Assembly (NCBI GenBank): GCA_937925855.1
Contig: CALAMO010000027.1
Coordinates: forward strand, 1 to 64,000
Source of the DNA: an uncultured Thiotrichaceae bacterium
GTDB lineage: Bacteria; Pseudomonadota; Gammaproteobacteria; Thiotrichales; Thiotrichaceae
Reading direction: 5' to 3'
Length of the DNA stretch: 64,000 nucleotides
Shown here in pieces: positions 26,110-34,857 of the stretch. The notes under the pieces are model-generated. The model saw only the letters and a list, made by a program, of their open reading frames with translations. It was not told where the DNA came from and did not search any database. Position numbers and translations under genes: made by a program. Every line of letters begins with the position of its first letter. Position 1 is the stretch's first letter.

Positions 26110-27762
26110 ATGCGCCGTACAAGCAATCACACCACCTACGACTACATCATCATCGGCGCAGGCTCCGCTGGTTGCGTCCTCGCTAATCGGCTGAGCACCA
26201 ACCCGAAGCATCAAGTTCTTCTCATCGAAGCGGGTGGCAGCGACCGTCGCCCCGACATTCGCATTCCCACGGGCTATGCATTCACCTACAGCAACCCCAA
26301 CGTCAATTGGTGCTACCACACCGAGCCCGACCCCGGCCTCAAGCAGCGCAGCGCCTACTGGCCGCGTGGCAAAGTCATCGGCGGTTCCAGCTCGATTAAC
26401 GCCATGGCCTATGTGCGCGGCCTGCCGCATGATTTTGACGACTGGGTCGCCGCTGGGGCGAGCGGCTGGGATAGCCAGACTGTATGGCAAACCTACGCCC
26501 AGCTGGAACGCCACTCAGAATTAAACAGCGCGGGCCAACGTTATGCTCGCGGCGCAGGCCCGCTGTGGGTCAGCGATTTGAGCCATGAAATTCCTGACTT
26601 TGCGCAGCGCTTTATTCAGGCCGGAGTAGAACTCGGCTATCCCCACCTCGAACAGATGAATGGCACGGCACAGGAAGGTTTAAGCCTATTGCGCAGCAAT
26701 GTTTGGCGCGGCAAGCGCTGGTCAGCAGCGGATGCTTTCTTGCACCCCATCCTATCGCGTCCCAATCTGCGCATCATCAGTCAGGCGCGGGTGGCGCGCA
26801 TTGCCCTGCAAGGGAGTGCCCATGCCCAGCGCGCCAGCGGTGTGCACTACCGGCATCACGCCAAAGACCAACTAGCACACGCACGACGCGCGGTCATTCT
26901 CAGCGCCGGAGCCATTAACTCACCGCAGCTCCTGCAACTCTCCGGCATCGGCCCCGCCAGCCTACTACAGCAGCATGGCATCCGCGTCAGGCATCCGCTC
27001 GAACAGGTCGGCCAGGGCCTACAAGACCACCTCGCGCTCACACACTACTACCACGCCAACACCCCAACGCTCAATAATCGCCTGGGCACCCTGTCGGGAC
27101 GGGCGCTAGCCGCGCTGCAATACCTCTTGACCCGTGGCGGGCCATTGAGCATTCCGGTGAATCATTGCGGTGGTTTTATCCGTAGCGATGCCGATAGTCC
27201 CTATCCCGACATGCAGTTCTACGCCAATGCCGCCGCCTATTCCATCCCCGCCGGCGGCAAAGCCCAAATCGATAAAGACCCCGGCTTCCTACTTTGCACC
27301 CAACCCAGTCGTCCAGATAGCCGCGGTCAGGTTCGCATCGCCTCCGCCGACCCCGAGGACGCACCGCTGATTCAGGCTAATTCACTCGCCACTGGCCGCG
27401 ATCAGGCCAATGCGATTAAAGCGGGGCAGCTACTCCAACGGTTTGCGGCGACCGCCAGCATGCAGCAGGTGATTAAAGCCGCCAAGGAGCCCGATATTGC
27501 ACGGCTGGATGCGGCAGCGCTGCTGGAGAATTTCCGGGAACGTGCCGGAACGGTCTATCATCCGACCAGCACCTGTCGCATGGGACACAACGCGCGCGAC
27601 TCTGTTCTGGATGAGCGCTTACGGGTACATGGCATCGCGGGCCTGCGCGTGGTTGATGCCTCGGCCTTTCCCAATATCACCTCAGGCAATACCCAGGCAC
27701 CGACGCTGATGCTGGCGCTCAGAGCCGCTGCACTTATTTTGGAAGACCGTCAGGAGCCTTGA
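26110..27762 (+). CDS. GMC-family FAD-dependent choline/alcohol dehydrogenase
   Basis: From ATG 26110, with GGAG eight bases upstream, the protein has 550 residues. The N-terminal FAD-binding YDYIIIGAGSAGCVLANRLS, the GMC signature WPRGKVIGGSSSINAMAYVRG near residue 83, AGAINSPQLLQLSGIGP near 270, and the C-terminal catalytic region TVYHPTSTCRMG followed by VVDASAFPNITSGNTQAPTLML are all intact. The family oxidises alcohols such as choline, long-chain or polyethylene-glycol alcohols. The exact substrate cannot be read. The enolase-family gene follows after 3 bp, suggesting a short oxidation pathway. Confidence 0.92.
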   Translation: MRRTSNHTTYDYIIIGAGSAGCVLANRLSTNPKHQVLLIEAGGSDRRPDIRIPTGYAFTYSNPNVNWCYHTEPDPGLKQRSAYWPRGKVIGGSSSINAMAYVRGLPHDFDDWVAAGASGWDSQTVWQTYAQLERHSELNSAGQRYARGAGPLWVSDLSHEIPDFAQRFIQAGVELGYPHLEQMNGTAQEGLSLLRSNVWRGKRWSAADAFLHPILSRPNLRIISQARVARIALQGSAHAQRASGVHYRHHAKDQLAHARRAVILSAGAINSPQLLQLSGIGPASLLQQHGIRVRHPLEQVGQGLQDHLALTHYYHANTPTLNNRLGTLSGRALAALQYLLTRGGPLSIPVNHCGGFIRSDADSPYPDMQFYANAAAYSIPAGGKAQIDKDPGFLLCTQPSRPDSRGQVRIASADPEDAPLIQANSLATGRDQANAIKAGQLLQRFAATASMQQVIKAAKEPDIARLDAAALLENFRERAGTVYHPTSTCRMGHNARDSVLDERLRVHGIAGLRVVDASAFPNITSGNTQAPTLMLALRAAALILEDRQEP

Positions 27763-27765
27763 ACT

Positions 27766-28974
27766 ATGCGCTTAAGCCAGATCGAAACTTTCACCGTCGC
27801 CAACCCACCGCCGCGCCACGGTGGGCGCTACTTCATCTTTGTGCGCCTGACGACGACCTGCGGCATTACCGGCGTCGGCGAGATTTATAATGCCACCTTC
27901 AGCCCACAGCTGTGTGAAGCCATGGCACAAGAAATGTTTGCACGTCACTTTCTTGATAGCGACCCCTGCCATATCGAGCGTCTGTGGCGGCGGGTCTATA
28001 GCGCCGGTTTCACCCAGCGTCCTGATGTGACCGTAAGTGGCGTGTTGAGCGGCCTAGAAATGGCGTGCTGGGATATTTTAGGTAAGGCTTACGATAAGCC
28101 AGTCTATGAACTGCTGGGTGGCAAAGTGCATGAGCGCCTGCGCAGTTATACCTACCTCTACCCCAGTGCAGGCGATGTCTATCCCGACCCCACGCAGCCA
28201 AATGTCTATAATAATGCCGCGCTGGCGGCGGAAGTCGCGGTGCAGCGGGTCGAACAGGGATTTACCGCCGTGAAATTCGATCCTGCCGGGCCGTACACCA
28301 TTTATGACGGACATCAGCCGCGGATGGCAGACCTCGCCTTGTCGGCAGATTTCTGTCGCACCATTCGCGCCGCCGTCGGCACGCAGGCGGATTTATTATT
28401 TGGCACGCATGGGCAATTCACCGTCAGCGGCGCAAAGCGTCTGGCGCGTTGCATTGAACCGTATGACCCGCTGTGGTTTGAGGAACCGGTGCCACCGGAA
28501 AGCCCAGAGGCTATGGCGGAAGTGGCGCATTATACCGCGATACCGATAGCTACCGGTGAGCGGCTATGCACGAAGTATGAGTTTGCGCGCGTGCTGGAAA
28601 CCCGCGCGGCATCCATCTTACAGATGAATCTGGGTCGGGTAGGCGGCCTGTTGGAAGCGAAGAAAATCGCCGCAATGGCGGAAACGAAACAGGTACAGAT
28701 TGCGCCCCACCTCTACTGCGGGCCGGGGGTCGCTGCGGCGAATATCCACCTCGCCACCTGTAGCCCTAATTTTCTTATCTTGGAATCGATTGGCACGTTC
28801 GACGGACCTTATATGGCGATGGTAAACAGCCACATCGCTTGGGAGGACGGTTATGTTATCCCTCCGACTTTGCCGGGACTAGGCATTGAGTTGGATGATG
28901 CGTATATTGCTCAGCATCCTTATGTTGGTGATGAACTGCATCTCACGATGACCGACCAACCGGTACTTCCATAA
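27766..28974 (+). CDS. Mandelate racemase/enolase-superfamily protein (sugar-acid dehydratase-like)
   Basis: The 402-residue protein has the capping domain plus barrel of the superfamily. It resembles the galactonate/mannonate dehydratase subgroup: GLEMACWDILGKAYDKPVYELLGG near residue 92, TAVKFDPAGP near 167, WFEEPVPPE near 238 and ATGERLCTKYEF near 262 with metal-ligand Glu, and APHLYCGPG near 310 with the late His. In that subgroup the first metal ligand is Asp in DxHG. Here the same place reads GTHG, so the Asp is replaced by Gly while the His remains. Activity may differ from known dehydratases. It is 3 bp downstream of the GMC gene. Confidence 0.85.
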   Translation: MRLSQIETFTVANPPPRHGGRYFIFVRLTTTCGITGVGEIYNATFSPQLCEAMAQEMFARHFLDSDPCHIERLWRRVYSAGFTQRPDVTVSGVLSGLEMACWDILGKAYDKPVYELLGGKVHERLRSYTYLYPSAGDVYPDPTQPNVYNNAALAAEVAVQRVEQGFTAVKFDPAGPYTIYDGHQPRMADLALSADFCRTIRAAVGTQADLLFGTHGQFTVSGAKRLARCIEPYDPLWFEEPVPPESPEAMAEVAHYTAIPIATGERLCTKYEFARVLETRAASILQMNLGRVGGLLEAKKIAAMAETKQVQIAPHLYCGPGVAAANIHLATCSPNFLILESIGTFDGPYMAMVNSHIAWEDGYVIPPTLPGLGIELDDAYIAQHPYVGDELHLTMTDQPVLP

Positions 28975-28988
28975 CGCTAAGAGGCACT

Positions 28989-29582
28989 ATGTTTAAACAA
29001 TTCTGCAAGTGGTGGTTTCTGCGCCAGGGCTGGACAACAGAAAACGTGCTACCCGCAAAACAGGGGGCGGACGACTTACACCGCTATGTACTCATCGCTG
29101 CGCCACACACCAGCAACTGGGATTTTATCTATGGCATGGGGGCCAAGGAGATCCTGCAACTGCCCGTGCGCTTTACCATTAAAAAAGAATGGATGAAATT
29201 TCCATTTGGGGGCTTTATGCGCAATCTCGGTGCACTCCCCATTGACCGCACCCCAAAACAGGGGCAAAGCCGCGCCAGTATGGTCGATCTAATGGCTAAT
29301 CTATTGCTCGATGCGCAAGAAGACCTGTTTATGGTGGTGACCCCAGAGGCGACCCGCAGTCGGCGTGATAAGTGGAAAGCCGGGTATTATCATATCGCCA
29401 AACAGGCCGGTGTGCCGCTGGCGTTAGCGCATATTGATTATGGCAACAAGTGCTGTGGTATCGGCGAAATTATTCATCTCAGCGACGACCCCGATGCCGA
29501 TATGCGGCGTGTGATGGCTTTTTATCAAACAAAAACGGGGCGCTATCCCGAGCAGTTTAGCGTGGATAAAAACTACCTCTAG
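28989..29582 (+). CDS. PlsC-like 1-acylglycerol-3-phosphate acyltransferase family protein
   Basis: The 197-residue protein has acyltransferase motif I as APHTSNWDF near residue 36 (HX4D). GALPIDRTPKQGQ near 77 is the glycerol-phosphate-binding region, and VTPEATRSRRDKWKAGYYHIAKQAGVPLALA near 117 corresponds to the EGTR-type motif, here EATR. It has no strong membrane segment. Proteins of this short group act on lipid or ornithine-lipid precursors in some bacteria, but the substrate here is unknown. It lies 14 bp after the enolase-family gene and 21 bp before hrpB. Confidence 0.85.
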   Translation: MFKQFCKWWFLRQGWTTENVLPAKQGADDLHRYVLIAAPHTSNWDFIYGMGAKEILQLPVRFTIKKEWMKFPFGGFMRNLGALPIDRTPKQGQSRASMVDLMANLLLDAQEDLFMVVTPEATRSRRDKWKAGYYHIAKQAGVPLALAHIDYGNKCCGIGEIIHLSDDPDADMRRVMAFYQTKTGRYPEQFSVDKNYL

Positions 29583-29603
29583 CGGCACAGCAACAGGGCT
29601 ATC

Positions 29604-32177
29604 ATGGACTCCAAGCTACCGGTAACTGCGGTACTGGCTGAACTACAGCAGCAGCTGCGAACACGCCATGAGCTGATTCTGGAAGCGCCACCGGGTGCGG
29701 GTAAGACCACGTTAGTACCGCTGGCGCTCATGGACGAACCCTGGCTGGCCGGACAGAAAATTCTGCTGCTAGAACCGCGCCGCCTCGCAGCAAAGTCCGC
29801 CGCACATCGGATGGCCGAATTACTTGCTGAATCACCCGGACAGCGCGTTGGCTATCGCATGCGCCTCGACACCAAAGTCAGCCGCAGCACGCGCATCGAA
29901 GTCATCACCGAAGGCATTCTCACCCGCATGCTACAACACGACCCCGCGCTGACCGGGGTCGGCCTGGTGATTTTTGATGAATTTCATGAGCGTAACCTGG
30001 ATTCTGATCTAGCACTAAGCTTGTGTCTACAGGGACGAGCGCTGTTTAGAAGCGCACAGACTCCGCTGAAACTGCTGCTGATGTCGGCCACACTGGACAG
30101 TAGCGCACTGGCACAGCTGCTGGATAACGCGCCTATCGTTAGCAGCGCAGGTCGCGCCTATCCGGTCGAAATCATCTACGGCGCGGCCAGTCAGCCACGC
30201 GAGCGCAGCGTGGAGCGTATGGTCAGCACCCTCAAACGCGCCAGCCGCGATAACCCCAGCGGCAGCATCCTCGCCTTTCTGCCCGGCCAGAGCGAAATTC
30301 ACCGCACCACCCAGGCACTTAGCGAGTGGTTAGTGACCCAAAAAATCAGCGGCGTGCACCTGCGACCGCTCTACGGCCACTTATCGTTAGCCGAGCAGCA
30401 GCTGGCGATTGCTCCTTTGGCGGGCGCGCAGGCAGGCGAGCAGAAAATTGTGCTGGCGACTAATATCGCTGAAACCAGTTTGACCATTGAGGGGATCGAT
30501 ATTGTCGTCGACTCTGGTCTGGAACGCAGTGCCCGCTTTGACCCAGCCACCGGCATGACCGCCTTACACACGCACAAAATTTCAGCGTCCTCGGCCATAC
30601 AGCGCGCTGGACGCGCCGGGCGCTTAGGCCCCGGCAAATGCTACCGCCTATGGTCAGAAAGCCAGCAACAACAATTCGCCCAGCATAGCGACGCCGAGAT
30701 ACTCTCCGCTGACCTAGCGCCGGTGGCGATGCAGCTCTTGCAATGGGGGGTAGGCGACCCAGCAGAGCTGGATTGGTTGGATGCGCCGCCAGCGGGAAAC
30801 TGGCAGCAGGCGCTAGACTTGCTGAGCGCACTGAATGCGGTGACAAAGCAAGCGGCCTATGCCCTCACCCCACACGGTCAAGCAATGGCGGCCTTAGCAC
30901 TGCATCCACGGCTGGCACATCTGCTGCTGTGTGGAGTAGCCGCAGGCCACACTCAAGCTGCCGCCCAGCTAGCGGCGATATTATCAGAACGCGACCCCTT
31001 AAGCCGCGAGCACCCGGATATTAGCCAGCGGCTGGACATCATGAGTGGCACTGCGCCCTGCCCACGGCAGCAGCAGGCTTGGTTACAGCGCACACGCCAG
31101 CTGGCGCAGCAATATACGCAGCAGGTCAATCTGATTAAACCACCGGCTCACCAGATAACAACTCCCGCTATTCACTGGCCAGTGACGCAATCGCAGCTGA
31201 GCGGTTACCTGCTGGCCTGCGCTTACCCTGATCGTATTGCCCGGCAGCGTCATTCCGGGGCTTATCAGCTGGCGAATGGGCGGAGTGCCCGTTTTGCGGC
31301 GCGCACGCCGCTGGCTCTCCAGCCGTGGCTGGCCGTCGCCGAAGTCAGTGGCATGGCTGCCGGCAAAGACGATATTATTCGTTCCGCCGCCGCCTTAGAT
31401 CCCGCTCTGTTTACCGGTGTGCTGGCGGAACGGATACAGCACAGCATGCGCGCTGAGTGGGATCAGAAAGCTGGGCGCTTTGTCGCTGAAAGACAGGAAA
31501 AGATGGGTATGCTGGTCGTGCGCCGCCACAAACTAGATAGCGTACCGCAGGCTGCCAAACAGGCTGCCCTCCTGCGCCATATCCGCCAACAGGGGCTGAA
31601 CTTATTCACATGGCCGCCCAAGCTGCAACAGTGGTGCGCTCGCGTGCAGCTGCTGCGTTCGGCCGAGCACACAGCCGCAACGCAGGACGCTGGCTGGCCG
31701 GATGTGAGCCAGGAAGCGCTATTAGCGACACTGGATGAATGGCTGGCGCCTTATCTGGATACGGTTAATAACTTACACGATTTTCGCCAGCTCGACCTGA
31801 CAGCCATCCTGACCTCACGGCTCAGCTGGGAACAGCAACAGCGCCTGAACCAGCTGGCTCCCACCCGATTTACCGTACCCTCGGGTTCTGCGCTTACGCT
31901 GGACTATACCGCCTCGCCCCCCGTGCTGGCGGTGAAACTGCAGGAAATGTTTGGCTGTGAGCAGACCCCGACAATCGTCAACGGTAAAGTCGCGCTGCTG
32001 GTGCATCTATTGTCGCCTGCGGGCAGACCCCTTCAGATCACCCAGGACTTGGCTGGATTCTGGCGCACGTCTTATCATGCCGTAAAAAAGGAGATGAAGG
32101 GACGCTATCCGAAACACCCCTGGCCGGATGATCCGCTGCGGGCAAGCGCGACGCGAAGCACTAAGCCTAACATTTAG
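29604..32177 (+). CDS. hrpB: ATP-dependent helicase HrpB
   Basis: HrpB is a large DEAH-type RNA helicase of proteobacteria with a poorly defined cellular role. The 857-residue protein shows Walker A LEAPPGAGKTTLVPLAL near residue 28, the DEFH box VIFDEFHERNLDSDLALSL near 123, LLMSATLD near 156, and LATNIAETSLTIEGIDIVVDSGLER near 283. QRAGRAGRLGPGKCYRLW follows near 334. The C-terminal HrpB domain includes LTLDYTASPPVLAVKLQEMFG and PAGRPLQITQDLAGFWRTSYHAVKKEMKGRYPKHPWPDDP. Length fits. Its stop codon lies inside a small hairpin. Confidence 0.97.
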   Translation: MDSKLPVTAVLAELQQQLRTRHELILEAPPGAGKTTLVPLALMDEPWLAGQKILLLEPRRLAAKSAAHRMAELLAESPGQRVGYRMRLDTKVSRSTRIEVITEGILTRMLQHDPALTGVGLVIFDEFHERNLDSDLALSLCLQGRALFRSAQTPLKLLLMSATLDSSALAQLLDNAPIVSSAGRAYPVEIIYGAASQPRERSVERMVSTLKRASRDNPSGSILAFLPGQSEIHRTTQALSEWLVTQKISGVHLRPLYGHLSLAEQQLAIAPLAGAQAGEQKIVLATNIAETSLTIEGIDIVVDSGLERSARFDPATGMTALHTHKISASSAIQRAGRAGRLGPGKCYRLWSESQQQQFAQHSDAEILSADLAPVAMQLLQWGVGDPAELDWLDAPPAGNWQQALDLLSALNAVTKQAAYALTPHGQAMAALALHPRLAHLLLCGVAAGHTQAAAQLAAILSERDPLSREHPDISQRLDIMSGTAPCPRQQQAWLQRTRQLAQQYTQQVNLIKPPAHQITTPAIHWPVTQSQLSGYLLACAYPDRIARQRHSGAYQLANGRSARFAARTPLALQPWLAVAEVSGMAAGKDDIIRSAAALDPALFTGVLAERIQHSMRAEWDQKAGRFVAERQEKMGMLVVRRHKLDSVPQAAKQAALLRHIRQQGLNLFTWPPKLQQWCARVQLLRSAEHTAATQDAGWPDVSQEALLATLDEWLAPYLDTVNNLHDFRQLDLTAILTSRLSWEQQQRLNQLAPTRFTVPSGSALTLDYTASPPVLAVKLQEMFGCEQTPTIVNGKVALLVHLLSPAGRPLQITQDLAGFWRTSYHAVKKEMKGRYPKHPWPDDPLRASATRSTKPNI

Positions 32178-32181
32178 GCTA
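32163..32181 (+). other. Small perfect hairpin over the hrpB stop codon
   Basis: AGCCTAA and TTAGGCT flank a three-base loop at the very end of hrpB, with the TAG stop inside the second arm. It ends about 15 bp before the next gene's start, just ahead of its AGGA. No T-run follows, so it is a poor terminator, but it could influence reinitiation at the TauD-like gene. Confidence 0.4.
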
Positions 32182-32196
32182 AAACAGGAACTCAAT

Positions 32197-33264
32197 ATGT
32201 CAATCCCAATGCCACCTAAACTTGATCTGCTCCAACATCCCAGCGCTTGGCATGGCAATACTTTGACGCAGCATCCAACGCAATGGTGCTATACCCTAAC
32301 AACAGCAGAAATCAGTGAATTGGAACAGGCCGCCGAGTGTTTTATACAACAACCTGAGGGTGACCTCACCCAAATCTGCCCGGCTTCTTTTCCGCTCCCC
32401 TTACTGTCCAGCAAACTGCAGGCATTGCACCAACAGCTCATCAACGGTTTAGGCTTCGAACTCTGGCGTGGCCTGCCGATAAACCGTTATTCACTCACAG
32501 AAGCTGCTGTCATTTTCTGTGGCCTCGGCAGTTACCTCGGTGCCGCCTGTTCTCAAAATGCACAGGGCCATCTACTCGGCCACGTCAAAGACACCTCCGC
32601 CAACGCACAGGACAACGACGTCCGTATCTACCAAACCGCACAGCGCCAAACCTTTCATACCGATTCAGCTGATGTCGTTGGCCTGCTCTGTCTTCATGCA
32701 GCCCGCAGCGGAGGTGACTCTATGCTAGTGAGTACGGTGAGTATTTATAATGCGCTGGCACAGGAATGCCCTGAACTACTGGTTGAGCTATTTAAACCCA
32801 TTGCAACCGACCGGCGCGGCGAAGTACCAGCGGGTGAAAAGCCTTATTTTGAGATCCCACTGCTTAACTGGTTCGATGGCCAACTGACCGGCATGTATCA
32901 GCGCCAATACATTGAAAGCGCGATTCGCCACCCCGGTGTGCCAGAACTTAGCGAAACCTATGTTCAGGCACTGGATGCTTTTGACCGCATTGCCAATAAT
33001 CCTGATATGCACCTGAAAATGCGGTTGCAGCCCGGTGATATGCAGTTTGTGCATAATCATTCGCTCCTGCATGACCGGACAAGCTTTATCGACTGGTCGG
33101 AGCCTGAGCGGCGGCGGCATTTATTACGGCTGTGGCTAAGTGTTCCAGGGGATCGCCAGCTGCCGGGAGTGTTTAAGCAGCGTTTCGGTAGTATCGACGT
33201 CGGTCAGCGCGGTGGAATAAAAACCGCCACTACGACGCTGTGTGTTCCGCTGGCAACGAACTAA
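32197..33264 (+). CDS. TauD/TfdA-like Fe(II)/2-oxoglutarate dioxygenase
   Basis: From ATG 32197, with AGGA upstream, the protein has 355 residues. The Fe(II) ligands are expected from HTDSADVVGLLC near residue 153 (HxD) and the distal His in FVHNHSLLHDRTSF. The following RRRHLLRLWLSVPGDR supplies the 2-oxoglutarate-binding Arg. The N-terminal third is less conserved. Family members hydroxylate small organic acids, sulfonates or amino-acid derivatives. The substrate is not deducible, and the gene is not clearly part of a pathway with its neighbours. An upstream in-frame start at 32128 overlaps hrpB and is rejected. Confidence 0.85.
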   Translation: MSIPMPPKLDLLQHPSAWHGNTLTQHPTQWCYTLTTAEISELEQAAECFIQQPEGDLTQICPASFPLPLLSSKLQALHQQLINGLGFELWRGLPINRYSLTEAAVIFCGLGSYLGAACSQNAQGHLLGHVKDTSANAQDNDVRIYQTAQRQTFHTDSADVVGLLCLHAARSGGDSMLVSTVSIYNALAQECPELLVELFKPIATDRRGEVPAGEKPYFEIPLLNWFDGQLTGMYQRQYIESAIRHPGVPELSETYVQALDAFDRIANNPDMHLKMRLQPGDMQFVHNHSLLHDRTSFIDWSEPERRRHLLRLWLSVPGDRQLPGVFKQRFGSIDVGQRGGIKTATTTLCVPLATN

Positions 33265-33396
33265 TCGTTACACAATAAATTCAGGTTAGGCAAATAACAC
33301 CGTTGTTTCACCAGTATGCAGAAACACACTATTCAACCCTGCCTTAAATCTTCCCTCGCTGAACAGCTATTCCGGCTATGGCCGTTCCCCGTATGA

Positions 33397-34701
33397 TTAT
33401 ACGCTATCCGGTGTCGCTGGCCGCCACATCGAGTTACGTGCACTAGCCGCAGGATCAGGCACCAGGTCATCAATATCCGCCATGTCATAAAGCGTCATCA
33501 TACTCAGATAATCTTCCATGATCTCTGAGGTATAGGGCAACATAAGCGCGCCACAGCGGCTATCGCGGTACATGCGTTCTAGCGGTAATGATTTCAACAT
33601 CGACTGCCCACCACAGGTACGAATCGCCAGCGCGGTCATTTCCTGCACACCTTCCATCACCGCAAACTGTGCCGCGTACAGTCGCATGACTTGGCCTTTA
33701 GTGGGAAAGCCACAGGCTTCAGTAAAAGCAGTGTGCCAAAGGGTGCGCATTTCAATCAGTTTTTGATACATCTTGGCAACCGTGGCGCGCTTAGTAGGAT
33801 AGACCCGACGATCAATCGGCGGCAAGCCCGCCACTTCACCTCGTAGATACTTGATCGTGTAATCATAAGCACCTTGCGCTATGCCCATGTACGCAGGCGT
33901 CAACGTGGCCATCATATGCGGCCAATAGGGCAAGGTACGGATAAAAATACCCGGCGGCATCATCATCTCGTCTGCTTTGACAAAGACCTCGGTCAGCACT
34001 AAATCCTTTGAGTGTGTGCCGCGCATACCAATCGGATCCCATTCACCCACAACCTTTAGGCCAGGATTATCCTTGTGCACGGCAAAATTCATGGTGTCTT
34101 CATGGCGTGGCTCGATACCTTCAAAATGCTCAGTACAAACAATCGAGTAGTAGTCGCAATGGCCCGCGAGCGAGGCGAATTTCTTGAAGCCGTTAATCAC
34201 ATAACCACCCTCCACCTTTTTGCAGTGGGTCTGGATCGGTTTTGCCGTCCAATTAGTGCCACCTTCTGAAATAGGCTGCGAATAGATCGCATGGTCGTCG
34301 ACGACATTGCGGAACTGACGCTCACGTAACGGCGCAAAGGCAGCACGGTCTTCATCCGTCAGGTTCGGGAGTTCATACATAAAGCGCGACCACATCATCG
34401 ATGAAGTGTGCATATTGAAAGTCAGCGCTGTCGCACCACAGTATTTGCCGATTTCAGCCCCAATCATGGCGTATTGGCCCAGCGAGAAACCAAAGCCGCC
34501 AAACGCTTTAGGAATCACTAAACGCAGAAAGCCATGCTCAGCAAAATCTTCGTAGTTTTCCGTAGGAAAGCGGGCTTCTTTATCAACTGTGATCGCTCGT
34601 TGCGCGAAGCGAGTGCGGCCCAGTTCATTGGCCAGCTCCATCATGTGGAGGAACTCAGGGTCGAAGGTTTCTGTGTTGTAGTAGTCGTGAAAAGTACTCA
34701 T
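33397..34701 (-). CDS. Acyl-CoA dehydrogenase-family flavoprotein
   Basis: The 434-residue protein follows the acyl-CoA dehydrogenase layout. It has an N-terminal helical domain (LRLVIPKAFGGFGFSLGQYAMIGAEIGKYCG near residue 58), a central beta domain (ISEGGTNWTAKPIQTHCKKVEGGYVINGFKKFAS near 145), WDPIGMRGTHSKDLVLTEVFV near 220, and a C-terminal helical domain with IRTCGGQSMLKSLPLERMYRDSR near 370. After YRDSR the usual EGT motif holding a catalytic Glu in many members is replaced by ALMLPYTSEI. It may therefore use another base, or be a monooxygenase-type relative. Single gene, no clear partners. Confidence 0.8.
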   Translation of the reverse strand: MSTFHDYYNTETFDPEFLHMMELANELGRTRFAQRAITVDKEARFPTENYEDFAEHGFLRLVIPKAFGGFGFSLGQYAMIGAEIGKYCGATALTFNMHTSSMMWSRFMYELPNLTDEDRAAFAPLRERQFRNVVDDHAIYSQPISEGGTNWTAKPIQTHCKKVEGGYVINGFKKFASLAGHCDYYSIVCTEHFEGIEPRHEDTMNFAVHKDNPGLKVVGEWDPIGMRGTHSKDLVLTEVFVKADEMMMPPGIFIRTLPYWPHMMATLTPAYMGIAQGAYDYTIKYLRGEVAGLPPIDRRVYPTKRATVAKMYQKLIEMRTLWHTAFTEACGFPTKGQVMRLYAAQFAVMEGVQEMTALAIRTCGGQSMLKSLPLERMYRDSRCGALMLPYTSEIMEDYLSMMTLYDMADIDDLVPDPAASARNSMWRPATPDSV

Positions 34702-34857
34702 GCCTATTCTCCCTGAAGGTTGCCGTTATTTGATTTAACCCGGCTGGCGACTATTTTACATGATACTGTGATGAGAATGCTTTATCAGGACATTGCGTGA
34801 GCCTAAGGTCAAATCTGTCATTGAATTAACACATCCACCCCTTACTCAACCCCTCAT

